Positions 1 through 9,172 of a stretch of DNA of 64,000 nt are shown piece by piece. The position numbers were made by a program, and so were the translations under genes. The notes under the pieces were generated by a model. That model made no database searches. It was not told the origin of the DNA and worked only from the letters and a program-made list of their open reading frames with translations. Where the stretch lies: assembly GCF_004217225.1 (NCBI RefSeq), contig NZ_SHKM01000002.1:129307-193306 (forward strand), given 5' to 3'. This DNA comes from Azospira oryzae. GTDB lineage: Bacteria > Pseudomonadota > Gammaproteobacteria > Burkholderiales > Rhodocyclaceae. Numbering within the stretch: the first letter of the stretch is position 1; each line of letters opens with the position of its first letter.

Positions 1-1
1 C

Positions 2-3000
2 TCCTATACCCTCGGCGCCAACCTGGAGAACCTCACCCTCTCCGGCTCCGCCAACATCGACGGCACCGGCAACGCCCTCAAGAACACCATCACCGGCAAC
101 ATCGGCAACAACGCCATCGATGGCGGTGACGGCGTCGATATCCTCAAGGGCGGCAAGGGCGACGACACCTACACCGTAGACATCGTCAAGGTCGGCACCG
201 GCGCCACCGCCACCGCCGCTCTCCAGGACACCGTCACCGAACTGGCCAGCGAAGGCAACGACACCGTCGTCCTGCGCGGCACCATCGCCGACCTCACCAA
301 CCCCACCACCCTCATCGTCGGCGCCAATATCGAGAACCTGGACGCCAGCAGTACCGGCTCCACCAAGCTCAACCTCTCCGGCTCCGCCGTCGCCAACACC
401 CTCACCGGCAACGATGCCGACAACCTCATCGATGGCGGTGCCGGCAACGACACCCTCGTCGGCGGCAAGGGCAATGACACCTACGTCATCGATTCCCTCG
501 CCGATACCGTCACCGAAGCAGCCAGCGAAGGCACCGACACCGTCCGCGTCGCCGTCACCTCCGTCGCCGGCGGCAACACCTACAACCTCGACGACAACGT
601 CGAGAACGCCACCCTCACCAACGCCATTGCCTTCAACCTCACCGGCAATGACCTCGACAACACCCTCACCGGCAATGCCGCCGCCAACCGCATCGACGGC
701 GGCGCCGGCAGCGATGCCATGGCCGGCGGTGCCGGCAACGATATCTATGTGGTGGATGATCTCGGGGATACCGTCACGGAAATCCTCAATGGCGGCATCG
801 ATACGGTGGAGTCCAGCGTCACCTTCTCGCTCGGCAACCATCTGGAGAATCTCACCCTTACCGGCGCTGCCGGCATCAACGGTACTGGCAATGAACTGGC
901 CAACACCCTCATCGGCAACAGCGGGGCCAACACCCTGACCGGCGGCGCCGGCAACGACAGCCTCGACGGCGGGGCCGGTGTGGACACCCTCGTCGGCGGC
1001 ACAGGCAACGACACCTACTATGTCGATGAATCCCTGGATGTGATCGACGAACAGGGACCGGCCGCCGACATCGACTCCGTCATCGCCACGGCCTCCTATA
1101 GCCTCGGTGCCAACCTGGAGAACCTCACCCTCTCCGGCTCCGCCAACATCAACGGCACCGGTAACGCACTTAACAACACCATTATCGGCAACGACGGCAA
1201 CAATGCCATCGACGGCGGGGCTGGTGTCGATATCCTCAAAGGCGGCAAGGGTGACGACACCTACACCGTGGACATCATCAAGGTTGGCACCGGCAGCACT
1301 GCCACCGCTGCGTTCCAGGACAGCGTCACCGAAGTTGCCGGACAGGGTAACGACAGCCTTGTGCTACGGGGTGTCGTAGGCGATCTCAGCAATGCGACCA
1401 CGATCAACCTGGATGTGAATATCGAGAATCTGGATGTCAGCGCTACAGGAATCACGAAGCTCAACCTGACCGGTAACGTGAGCGACAACATTCTTACCGG
1501 CAATAGCGGTGACAACATCATTAATGGGGGCGCCGGCAACGACCAGATGAGTGGCGGCGCCGGTAACGATACCTACGTCGTTGACAGCGCGGGTGATAGC
1601 GTCAGCGAATCTGCCGGACAAGGCACCGACACCGTACAGATCAACATTTCCACTGCCGGCGGTTCCTACACCCTTGGTGAAAATGTGGAGAACGGCACCC
1701 TGGGTAACAGCGTTGCCTTTGACCTCACCGGCAACGCACTGGACAACGTTCTGACCGGCAACGACAAGGCCAATCTGCTGACCGGCGGTACCGGCAACGA
1801 CACCCTCTACGGCGGTGCCGGCAACGACACCCTCAACGGCGGCATCGGCAACGACACCCTCAACGGTGGCGCCGGGGCCGGAGATATTGCCGTGTTCAGC
1901 GGCAATCATGGCGACTACACCGTCAGCTACAACAACGGGATATTTACGGTTGCCGGCGCCGATGGCACCGATACCCTGCAAGGAGTTGAATTCCTCAAGT
2001 TTGACGACAGTATCGACGTCATCCCGATCCAGACCATGCTGGGTTCCGTTGCCACGGAGATCGACAGCACACCTCCCCAGCACGCCATCGATGCCCTCGA
2101 TTCAGGTTACACCTGGCAACCGACCACCATCGGTCAACCTCTGGTCATCAGCTACAGTTTCATGACTGCCGTTCCGAGCTATTACCCCACCACTGGCCCG
2201 GATCAGATTTATTCATTCCAGGCGCTGGATGCCGCCCACCAGGCCGCCATCGAAAAGGCACTGGGTATCTACGCCAGCCTGCTCAACGTCACATTCCAGG
2301 AGGTGGCCAGCGGCGGCACTCTGCAGTTCGGCTCCAATTATCAAGGCTTCTACAATTCGGCCGGCTACGCCTACCTGCCCCACGGAACCGGTACCAACAA
2401 CGGCACCGACATCGGTGGCGACGTCTGGCTGGCCAATGACCAAAGCACCTTCAACCAGCTTGCCGATGGGGAATACGGTCTGGCCACCATCATTCATGAA
2501 ATCGGCCATGCCCTGGGCCTCAAGCATCCGGGCGACTACGGTGCCGGCGAACCGGGCCCCTTCCTGCCGACGGCGGAGGACAATTACCTATACAGCATCA
2601 TGTCCTACAACGCGGACAGCTATACCGTCTCCTACGATGGCACCTACATCTATCTGAATCCCCTGTCGCCGAGCACGCCCCAGGTATTCGACGTTGCTGC
2701 CCTGCAGGACATGTACGGCGCCAACACGGCGACCAACAACAGCAATACGACGTACACCTTCAGCAACGACCCGTTCATCAAGACGTTGTGGGATGGCGGA
2801 GGCAACGACACCATCAGCCTGGCCGGCCTGAGCCACGGCAGCGTGCTGGACCTGCATGCAGGCAGTTTCTCCGACATCAACTACGATGCGACGGGTGCGT
2901 CCGCCTTGCCAGACGGCTTCATCAAGTCCGACATCCCTGTCGGCTGGTGGAACTACCTTTATACCGGCGATGACAACTTCAACATCGCCTACGGCGTCAC

Positions 3001-3406
3001 CATCGAGAACGCCATCGGCAGCTCCAACGCCGACACCATCATCGGCAACGAAACGGCCAACGTTCTCACTGGCGGCCTGGGTGCAGACAAGTTCGTGTTC
3101 GAGGACAATCCGGTCATGGGCGTCATCGACACCATTACGGACTTCGTCTCCGGCACGGACAAGCTGGTTTTCGAGAACAGCGTATTCACCGCCCTGGGCA
3201 CGGCGACCGGCACGCTGGCGGCAACCATGTTCGCCAGCGGCGACAATCTGGCAGGAGGACTGGACGCAAGCGACCGCTTTGTCTTCGACTCCAGCGACGG
3301 CAGTCTCTACTACGACGTGGACGGTTCCGGTGGTGCCGATGCAATCCTCATTGCCCAGCTCACCGGCGTCACCAACCTGAAGGCCAGCGACATCCAGATC
3401 ATCTGA
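2..3406 (+). CDS. RTX-repeat protein with C-terminal serralysin-type (M10) metalloprotease domain, 5' end outside window
   Basis: The frame is open from base 2, so the N-terminus lies upstream; 1134 residues are visible. The first ~690 are glycine/aspartate-rich RTX repeats (GGAGND-type nonapeptides, which bind calcium) alternating with beta-rich spacers of the VENLTL...GTGN type. A peptidase domain follows, with the serralysin zinc motif HEIGHALGLKHP (about residues 832-843) and a downstream Met-turn (SIMSYN). The C-terminus resembles the serralysin M10_C beta-roll and probably carries the type I secretion signal. Family knowledge says such proteins are secreted by an ABC/MFP/TolC exporter; none is in the window. 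The domain order is unusual: classical serralysins carry the protease before the RTX repeats. The visible repeats recur with a period of 1092 bases (364 residues). Substrate unknown. Confidence 0.85.
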   Translation, partial: SYTLGANLENLTLSGSANIDGTGNALKNTITGNIGNNAIDGGDGVDILKGGKGDDTYTVDIVKVGTGATATAALQDTVTELASEGNDTVVLRGTIADLTNPTTLIVGANIENLDASSTGSTKLNLSGSAVANTLTGNDADNLIDGGAGNDTLVGGKGNDTYVIDSLADTVTEAASEGTDTVRVAVTSVAGGNTYNLDDNVENATLTNAIAFNLTGNDLDNTLTGNAAANRIDGGAGSDAMAGGAGNDIYVVDDLGDTVTEILNGGIDTVESSVTFSLGNHLENLTLTGAAGINGTGNELANTLIGNSGANTLTGGAGNDSLDGGAGVDTLVGGTGNDTYYVDESLDVIDEQGPAADIDSVIATASYSLGANLENLTLSGSANINGTGNALNNTIIGNDGNNAIDGGAGVDILKGGKGDDTYTVDIIKVGTGSTATAAFQDSVTEVAGQGNDSLVLRGVVGDLSNATTINLDVNIENLDVSATGITKLNLTGNVSDNILTGNSGDNIINGGAGNDQMSGGAGNDTYVVDSAGDSVSESAGQGTDTVQINISTAGGSYTLGENVENGTLGNSVAFDLTGNALDNVLTGNDKANLLTGGTGNDTLYGGAGNDTLNGGIGNDTLNGGAGAGDIAVFSGNHGDYTVSYNNGIFTVAGADGTDTLQGVEFLKFDDSIDVIPIQTMLGSVATEIDSTPPQHAIDALDSGYTWQPTTIGQPLVISYSFMTAVPSYYPTTGPDQIYSFQALDAAHQAAIEKALGIYASLLNVTFQEVASGGTLQFGSNYQGFYNSAGYAYLPHGTGTNNGTDIGGDVWLANDQSTFNQLADGEYGLATIIHEIGHALGLKHPGDYGAGEPGPFLPTAEDNYLYSIMSYNADSYTVSYDGTYIYLNPLSPSTPQVFDVAALQDMYGANTATNNSNTTYTFSNDPFIKTLWDGGGNDTISLAGLSHGSVLDLHAGSFSDINYDATGASALPDGFIKSDIPVGWWNYLYTGDDNFNIAYGVTIENAIGSSNADTIIGNETANVLTGGLGADKFVFEDNPVMGVIDTITDFVSGTDKLVFENSVFTALGTATGTLAATMFASGDNLAGGLDASDRFVFDSSDGSLYYDVDGSGGADAILIAQLTGVTNLKASDIQII

Positions 3407-3415
3407 GGCCTGGAC

Positions 3416-3456
3416 AAAAAAAGGGGGCGCAGCCTTGCGGTTGCGCCCCCTTTGTA
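3416..3456. terminator. Bidirectional rho-independent terminator between convergent genes
   Basis: A run of A residues precedes a long stem built from GGGGGCGCA and TGCGCCCCC around a TTGC loop, followed by TTT. A and T runs on both sides let it serve the RTX gene on + and the FmdE-like gene on -. Confidence 0.85.
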
Positions 3457-3457
3457 T

Positions 3458-4066
3458 TCAGGCGGAGCGGATGTGCACCAGCGCCGGATCATCCCAGTGT
3501 TCCAGCAGGATGCGGCGCACCCGGTCCTGCCAGAGGTGGCGGAAATCACGGCCGTCCGCCTCGCTGGCTTCGCCGCTGAGCAGGGCCTGGAGCAGGCCGC
3601 CCATACGGGGATCGGGAGGGACGGAGGACAGGTCGAGACTCAGGGTGACGGCGCTGCCGTCGTCCAGGCGCCGGAAGGTGAACGTGCCGCCACCGCCCTG
3701 GCCGAAGGCCAGCAGGTTGCGGCGCGAGTGCTGGCCGGCCAAGCCCTTGAAACCGCCGCTGCCGGCGGCGCCGGTGAGCAGGGTAAGCACGCTGGCGATG
3801 ACGCCGGTGACACCCTCGTCCAGGGAGTCGCCGCAACTGACGTGGAAATTGCCCCGCCGGGGTACTTCGCTCCCGTACAAGCAGCCCAGGGCGCGGCTGG
3901 CGAGCAGGTAGGCGCCGGCCACCGTGGGGCAGGAATGGCCGGCCAGGCGCACGGCATCGGCATAGCGGTATTCGATGAGGCCGCCTTCCGCCGCCCCCAG
4001 GAACTCGGCCAGGGGATCCCGCAGCAGGATCGGCGGCACCTGGGCGAAGAAGGCGGGGAAGGTCAT
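3458..4066 (-). CDS. FmdE-family protein
   Basis: A soluble protein of 202 residues with no signal peptide. The segment LAGHSCPTVAG (His44, Cys46) and the later GxxDEGVTGVI region match the domain named after subunit E of formylmethanofuran dehydrogenase. Standalone FmdE-domain proteins in bacteria have no settled function; the His/Cys motif suggests a metal site. It starts 7 bases after the stop of the CheY-like gene, so the two are probably co-transcribed. No methanofuran pathway genes are nearby, so the family name should not be read as a role in C1 metabolism. Confidence 0.6.
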   Translation of the reverse strand: MTFPAFFAQVPPILLRDPLAEFLGAAEGGLIEYRYADAVRLAGHSCPTVAGAYLLASRALGCLYGSEVPRRGNFHVSCGDSLDEGVTGVIASVLTLLTGAAGSGGFKGLAGQHSRRNLLAFGQGGGGTFTFRRLDDGSAVTLSLDLSSVPPDPRMGGLLQALLSGEASEADGRDFRHLWQDRVRRILLEHWDDPALVHIRSA

Positions 4067-4073
4067 GCTCCGC

Positions 4074-4436
4074 TCAGCCGCCGACGAGGGCCATGGCTTC
4101 GGCGACGGAAACCGGCGTCACCGGCTTGCGCACGAACTGCACCGCAAGGGCGGCCGCCTTGTCGCGGATGGCATCCTGGATATTGGCGGTGAGCAGGGCC
4201 AGCTGGGCCGTGCTGCCCTGGGCCCGGACCCGGGAGGCGAACTCCAGGCCGTCCATGCCGGGCATGTTGTAGTCGATGGTCATCAGGTCGAAAGCCTGTC
4301 CATCGCACTTGGCCAGGGCCTCGTCGCCGGTGCCGGCCTCTTCCACCGTCCAGTCCGGATGCTTGTCCAGCATGATGGCGCGGATCATCATCCGGCTCAC
4401 CCGGCTGTCGTCCACCACCAGAACGCGCTTGCTCAT
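4074..4436 (-). CDS. Single-domain CheY-like response regulator
   Basis: The protein has 120 residues and consists of a receiver domain only. It starts MSKRVLVVDDS with the acidic DD pair, has the phospho-acceptor aspartate in the MTIDYNMPG segment, and a conserved lysine in VRKPVTP. No output domain follows, so it acts by protein contact or as a phosphate relay. The ATG at 4436 is preferred over an in-frame start at 4499 because the extra 21 residues are not receiver-like. Its partner kinase is not adjacent. It leads a two-gene unit with the FmdE-like gene. Confidence 0.85.
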   Translation of the reverse strand: MSKRVLVVDDSRVSRMMIRAIMLDKHPDWTVEEAGTGDEALAKCDGQAFDLMTIDYNMPGMDGLEFASRVRAQGSTAQLALLTANIQDAIRDKAAALAVQFVRKPVTPVSVAEAMALVGG

Positions 4437-4572
4437 TTCCTTTGTCTCCACTGTCAGGGGCAGTCTAGCGGGGCACCTGGCCCTGCCGCCTTGATCCAAA
4501 TCGGCTTTGAGGATCGCCCATAACCCCCGCCGTCGCCAAGGAGGAAAATCACACCCTCCCGGCCGCCCAGGG

Positions 4573-4959
4573 CTAGCTGTGCTTCTGGATCAATTCGATC
4601 TTGTAGCCGTCCGGGTCTTCGACGAAGGCGATGACGGTGGTGCCGTGCTTCATCGGGCCGGCTTCCCGCACCACCTTGCCGCCCCGGGCCTTGATGGCGG
4701 CGCAGGCGGCGTAGGCATCGTCCACTTCCAGGGCGATGTGGCCGAAGCCGTTGCCCAGCTCGTAGGCGGGGGTGTCCCAGTTGTGGGTCAGTTCGATCAC
4801 GGCGCCCTCGCTTTCCGGGCCGTAGCCGACAAAGGCCAGGGTAAAGCGGCCATCGGGGTAATCCTGGCGGCGCAGCTGCTGCATGCCGAGGACCTCGGTG
4901 TAGAAAGCCAGGGAACGGTCCAGGTCGCCGACCCGGAGCATGGTGTGCAATAAACGCAT
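4573..4959 (-). CDS. gloA: Lactoylglutathione lyase (glyoxalase I)
   Basis: Converts the hemithioacetal of methylglyoxal and glutathione to S-lactoylglutathione in the cytoplasm. The protein has 128 residues, close to the usual bacterial size, with the two beta-alpha-beta-beta-beta modules of the vicinal oxygen chelate fold. The metal ligands His5, Glu56, His74 and Glu122 fall at the same positions as in the nickel-dependent E. coli enzyme, so nickel activation is likely. The ATG at 4959 is chosen over 4986 because MRLLHTML is the family N-terminus and His5 is a ligand. The next gene upstream lies 23 bases away on the same strand. Confidence 0.95.
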   Translation of the reverse strand: MRLLHTMLRVGDLDRSLAFYTEVLGMQQLRRQDYPDGRFTLAFVGYGPESEGAVIELTHNWDTPAYELGNGFGHIALEVDDAYAACAAIKARGGKVVREAGPMKHGTTVIAFVEDPDGYKIELIQKHS

Positions 4960-4982
4960 GAAAAACTCCTGCTGTTGAAGGA

Positions 4983-5759
4983 TCACCAGCGCGGCAGGGT
5001 CTGGGCCAGACGCTTGAGCTCGGCCCGGGCCTGCTGGTAATCGGGATAAAGTCGCTCCACCACGGACCAGAAACGGGGCGAGTGGTTCATTTCCCGCAGG
5101 TGGGCCAGCTCGTGGGCCACCACGTAATCGACCACCGCCAGGGGAAAGTGGATGAGGCGCCAGTTGAGACGGATGCCGCTGACGCGGCTGCAGCTGCCCC
5201 AGCGGGTGCGGGCCGAACTGAGGGCCAGGGGCGGCGCGGCGACACCGAGCAGGGGTGCGTAATGATCCAGGCGCTCGGCGAACAGGGTACGGGCCCGCGC
5301 CTTCAGGGCCATCTCCAGCAAGGGGCGCGGATCCTTGGCTTCAGGCAGGCATAGCTGGAGATGCCCGTCGATCCAGGAGATGCGGGCAGGGCCGGCCGTG
5401 ATGCGCACCGATATTACCTCTCCAAGCAGGGGCAGGGACATGCCGTCGCTCACGCTGACCGCCGTCTGGATCTGGCGCTGGCGCCATTCCTCCAGCTTGC
5501 CCAGGACCCAGTCCTGATGCTGGTGGATCAGCTTCTCCACCTCCCGCACGGAAGCGCGCAGGGGCGCACCGACCCGCAGGCCCCGGTGGTCGATGGTGAG
5601 GCCGATGGTGCGCCGGCGGCTGCGCCGCAACTCGTAGGGAATCAGTCGTTCGCCGAGCAGCACGGCGGCGCCCCGGGCGTCCGCCGGCGGCCGCTCTGCC
5701 GGATCGCGAAAGAGGGCCAGTTCGAGCTGGGGGGAATCAGGCCTGCTGGGACGACCCAT
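4983..5759 (-). CDS. YgjP-like (DUF45/WLM family) zinc metallopeptidase
   Basis: A cytoplasmic protein of 258 residues. The C-terminal half carries the zinc motif VVAHELAHL (His216, Glu217, His220) with a further His226 in MNHS. It also has the RWGSC segment and the SPRFW motif typical of the YgjP/SprT-like M48-related group. Substrates of YgjP proteins are not established. The start codon overlaps the end of plsC by 23 bases, indicating translational coupling. Confidence 0.85.
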   Translation of the reverse strand: MGRPSRPDSPQLELALFRDPAERPPADARGAAVLLGERLIPYELRRSRRRTIGLTIDHRGLRVGAPLRASVREVEKLIHQHQDWVLGKLEEWRQRQIQTAVSVSDGMSLPLLGEVISVRITAGPARISWIDGHLQLCLPEAKDPRPLLEMALKARARTLFAERLDHYAPLLGVAAPPLALSSARTRWGSCSRVSGIRLNWRLIHFPLAVVDYVVAHELAHLREMNHSPRFWSVVERLYPDYQQARAELKRLAQTLPRW

Positions 5760-6480
5760 CGCAATAACGGTGCGGGGAGATGCGGTGCATCTCGCCTTCG
5801 ATCCAGGCTTCCACCTGGCGGTTCACTTCTTCCACCGTCAGGCCGCTGGCGTCGATGGCCGGACCGAAGCTGATGGTGACGGTGCCCGGCTGCTTGATGA
5901 AGGCATTGCGCCGCCACACTTCGCCGGCGTTGTGGGCCACCGGCACCACCTTGGCCTTGGCCTGCACCGCCAGGTGGGCGCCACCGGGCTTGTAGCGCTT
6001 CTTCTGGCCCGGAGCGACGCGGGTGCCCTCGGGGAAGATGATGACGCTGATGCCACGCCGCAGCAGGGCCGTGCCCTGGTCGGAAACCTGGGCCAGGGCA
6101 TCCATGCCGGCCTTGCGGTCGATGGCGATCATGCCGATGGCCTTGAAGGCCCAGCCGAGGAAAGGCAGCAGCAGCAGTTCCTTCTTCAGCACGAAGACCA
6201 TGCGCGGGAACCACTGCTGCAGGGCCACGGTTTCCCAGGCGGACTGGTGTTTGGAAAGCACCACCACGGCCTCGTCGGGAATGTTCTCGATGCCGACGAC
6301 CCGGGTACGGATGCCCAGCACCCCGCGCACCAGAAGGCCGAGGAAGATGGAACGCCAGATGTCGATCAGGACGTAGGCGGTGTTCACATGGAACGGCGCG
6401 ACGACACAGACCAGAGCGCCGAAGAAGGCAATCAGGGGGACCGACAACAGGGTGAACAACAGGGAGCGGATCAGGGCCAT
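5737..6480 (-). CDS. plsC: 1-acyl-sn-glycerol-3-phosphate acyltransferase
   Basis: Transfers an acyl chain to lysophosphatidic acid to make phosphatidic acid at the inner membrane. The protein has 247 residues with a hydrophobic N-terminal segment (about residues 5-30). Acyltransferase block I appears as H78-QSAW-E83, where this branch uses Glu instead of the usual Asp, and block III as FPEGTR (149-154). ATG 6480 is the natural start; the longer in-frame extension to 6618 runs into gmhB and is low-complexity. gmhB lies 4 bases upstream, so the two lipid/LPS genes are co-transcribed. Confidence 0.93.
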   Translation of the reverse strand: MALIRSLLFTLLSVPLIAFFGALVCVVAPFHVNTAYVLIDIWRSIFLGLLVRGVLGIRTRVVGIENIPDEAVVVLSKHQSAWETVALQQWFPRMVFVLKKELLLLPFLGWAFKAIGMIAIDRKAGMDALAQVSDQGTALLRRGISVIIFPEGTRVAPGQKKRYKPGGAHLAVQAKAKVVPVAHNAGEVWRRNAFIKQPGTVTISFGPAIDASGLTVEEVNRQVEAWIEGEMHRISPHRYCDGSSQQA

Positions 6481-6484
6481 AGGG

Positions 6485-7033
6485 TCAGTTCTTGCCGTTG
6501 CCGAGCAGATGATCGACGGCGGCGGAGAGATCGGGGAAGACTTCGGTGGCGTAGGGCAGGTCGCCCTCTTCCTGGGTTTTCTCACCCTTGCCGGTGAGCA
6601 CCAGGATGGGGGAAGCACCGGCCCGGGCGGCGGCCTGCAGGTCGCGCAGGGAATCGCCGATGGCCGGCACGCCCTTCAGTTCGGCGTTGTACACCGCGGC
6701 GATGCGCTGGAACATGCCGGGCTTGGGCTTGCGGCAGTCGCAGCCCGCATCGGCGGCGTGGGGGCAGTAGAAGATGGCGTCGATGCGCCCGCCCGCCGCC
6801 GCCACGGTCTTGTGCATCTTTTCGTGGATGGCGTTGAGGGTATCCATGTCGAACAGGCCGCGCCCGACGCCGGACTGGTTGGTCGCCACCACCACCCGGT
6901 AGCCCGCCTGGTTCAGCTTGGCGATGGCTTCCGGGCTGCCGGGAATGGGCTTCCACTCGGCCGGGCTCTTGATGAACTGGGCCGAGTCGAAGTTGATGAC
7001 GCCGTCCCGGTCGAGGATGACAAGTTTCTTCAT
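6485..7033 (-). CDS. gmhB: D-glycero-beta-D-manno-heptose 1,7-bisphosphate 7-phosphatase
   Basis: Removes the 7-phosphate in ADP-heptose synthesis for lipopolysaccharide core. It is a HAD-superfamily enzyme of 182 residues with the catalytic motif LDRDGVIN (Asp8 nucleophile, Asp10 acid/base), TNQSGVGRG as motif II, and the structural zinc site typical of GmhB (Cys90, His92, Cys98, Cys100). The length is normal. It lies between glyS and plsC on the same strand, an arrangement common in betaproteobacteria. Confidence 0.95.
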   Translation of the reverse strand: MKKLVILDRDGVINFDSAQFIKSPAEWKPIPGSPEAIAKLNQAGYRVVVATNQSGVGRGLFDMDTLNAIHEKMHKTVAAAGGRIDAIFYCPHAADAGCDCRKPKPGMFQRIAAVYNAELKGVPAIGDSLRDLQAAARAGASPILVLTGKGEKTQEEGDLPYATEVFPDLSAAVDHLLGNGKN

Positions 7034-7055
7034 GGTTGCGTGCGCTCCGCGAAAC

Positions 7056-9170
7056 TCAGGCCGACAGCTTGGAAATGTCCGCCACCTGGTTCATGGCCAG
7101 GTGCAGGGTGGCCAGCAGGCCGAGGCGGTTGGCCCGCAGGGCGGGGTCTTCCGCATTGACCATGACGTCGTTGAAGAAGGTATCCACCGGCGCCTTGAGG
7201 GCCGCCAGGGACTGCAGGGAGGCGGCGTAGTCGCCCTTGGCGAAGGCCGCATCGGCAGCCGGCTTCACCTCGGCCAGGGCCTGGGCCAGGGCCACTTCGG
7301 CGGCTTCCTGGAGCAGGGCGCTGTCGATCTTGGCGGCGACGCCACCTTCCACCTTCTTCAGGATGTTGCCGACCCGCTTGTTGGCGGCGGCCAAGGCTTC
7401 GGCTTCCGGCAGGGCGGCAAAGGCGCGCACGGCGGCCAGGCGCTTGGGGATGTCGCCCAGACGCTGGGGCCGCTGGGAGACCACGGCATCCACTTCCTGG
7501 GCGCTGTAGCCCTGCTCCCGCAGGCTGCCGGCGAGGCGGTCGTAGATGAAGTCGGCCAGGGCCTCGTTGGCGGCCTTGAAGCCTTCCACCTGAACGAAGG
7601 TGGCGGCGGCACCGGCCAGCAAATCTGAGAGCGGCAGGGCCAGGTCGCCTTCAGCCAGCATGCGGATCACGCCCAGGGCGTGGCGGCGCAAGGCAAAGGG
7701 ATCCTTGTCGCCGGTGGGAATCTGGCCGATGCCGAAGAGGCCCACCAGGGTTTCCAGCTTGTCGGCCAGGGCCACCACGGTGCCCACATTGCCCCGGGGC
7801 AGGCTGTCGCCGGCGAAGCGGGGCTTGTAGTGGTCCTCGATGGCGTCGGCGATGTCGGCGGAAAGGCCGTCATGCAGCGCGTAGTAGCGGCCCATGATGC
7901 CCTGCAGTTCGGGGAACTCGCCCACCATGTCGGTGAGCAGGTCGGCCTTGGCCAGCAGGGCAGCCTGTTCGGCCTGCAGCGCCAGGGCGTCGCCGCCGAG
8001 CTGCTGGCCGATGGCCTTGGCGATGGCGCAAACCCGCTGCACCCGCTCGCCCTGGGTACCCAGCTTGTTGTGATAGACCACCTTGGCCAGGCCGAGGACG
8101 CGGGATTCCAGGGTCTTCTTGCGGTCCTGGTCGAAGAAGAACTTGGCGTCGGCCAGACGGGGGCGCACCACCCGCTCGTTGCCGCCGATGACGGCGGAAG
8201 GATCGGCCGGGGCGATGTTGCTCACCACCAGGAACTGGTTGGTCAGCTTGCCGCTGGCGTCCAGCAGGGGGAAGTACTTCTGGTTGGCCTTCATGGTGAG
8301 GATCAGGCATTCCTGGGGCACGGCCAGGAACTCGGCTTCGAACTTGCCGATCAGCACATTGGGACGCTCCACCAGGGCAGTGACCTCGTCCAGCAGGGCC
8401 TCGTCCTCGATGGGCTTGAGATTGGGGCCGGCCTTGGCCGCCGCGGCTTCGAGCTGGCGCACGATCTCGGCGCGGCGCTCGGCAAAGCTGGCGATGACGG
8501 CGCCGTCCCGCTTCAGGGTATCGGCATAGCTGTCGGCGTCGGCGAAGGTCACCACTTCCTTGGCCGCTTCGAAACGGTGGCCCAGGGTGGTGTTGCCGGA
8601 GGTCAGGCCGAGGATGGCGAGGGGCACCAACTCGCTGCCGTGCAGGGCCACCAGACGATGGGCGGGGCGCACGAAATTGACACTGGTCCAGCCGTCCTGC
8701 AGCTGGTAGCTCATCACCTTGGGAATGGGCAGGGCGGCCAGGGCCGCTTCCAGGGCCTTCTGCAGGCCTTCGGCCAGGGCGGCACCCTTGGCCAGGCTGT
8801 CGTAGTACAGCACCTCGGCCTTGCCGTCGTTCTCGCGGCGCAGGCTGGGGACGACGGAGGCGTCAGCACCCAGGGCCGCGAGCTTCTTCAGCAGGGCCGG
8901 GGTGGCGTTGCCGGCAGCGTCCAGACCCACGACCACGGGCATCAGCTTTTGCACCACGGGCTTGTCGGCGGCCACGGCCAGCACGTCGGTCACATGGGCG
9001 GCCAGACGGCGGGGCGAGGCGTAGGCGGTGACGGCGGCGGCTTCGGGCGCCAGGCCCTGGGTCTTGAGGGACTGGGCCAGGCTCTGGGCGAAGACTTCGC
9101 CCAGCTTCTTCAGGGCCTTGGGCGGCAGTTCCTCGACGAACAGTTCAACGAGCAGATTCTTGGCGGACAT
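7056..9170 (-). CDS. glyS: Glycyl-tRNA synthetase, beta subunit
   Basis: The beta chain of the bacterial alpha2beta2 glycyl-tRNA synthetase, responsible for tRNA recognition. It is 704 residues, the normal length. It starts MSAKNLLVELFVEELPPKAL, a family hallmark, and the C-terminal DALR-type anticodon-binding region ends with MVNAEDPALRANRLGLL. The gap to glyQ is only 2 bases, so the subunits are produced together. No abnormality is seen. Confidence 0.97.
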   Translation of the reverse strand: MSAKNLLVELFVEELPPKALKKLGEVFAQSLAQSLKTQGLAPEAAAVTAYASPRRLAAHVTDVLAVAADKPVVQKLMPVVVGLDAAGNATPALLKKLAALGADASVVPSLRRENDGKAEVLYYDSLAKGAALAEGLQKALEAALAALPIPKVMSYQLQDGWTSVNFVRPAHRLVALHGSELVPLAILGLTSGNTTLGHRFEAAKEVVTFADADSYADTLKRDGAVIASFAERRAEIVRQLEAAAAKAGPNLKPIEDEALLDEVTALVERPNVLIGKFEAEFLAVPQECLILTMKANQKYFPLLDASGKLTNQFLVVSNIAPADPSAVIGGNERVVRPRLADAKFFFDQDRKKTLESRVLGLAKVVYHNKLGTQGERVQRVCAIAKAIGQQLGGDALALQAEQAALLAKADLLTDMVGEFPELQGIMGRYYALHDGLSADIADAIEDHYKPRFAGDSLPRGNVGTVVALADKLETLVGLFGIGQIPTGDKDPFALRRHALGVIRMLAEGDLALPLSDLLAGAAATFVQVEGFKAANEALADFIYDRLAGSLREQGYSAQEVDAVVSQRPQRLGDIPKRLAAVRAFAALPEAEALAAANKRVGNILKKVEGGVAAKIDSALLQEAAEVALAQALAEVKPAADAAFAKGDYAASLQSLAALKAPVDTFFNDVMVNAEDPALRANRLGLLATLHLAMNQVADISKLSA

Positions 9171-9172
9171 GA

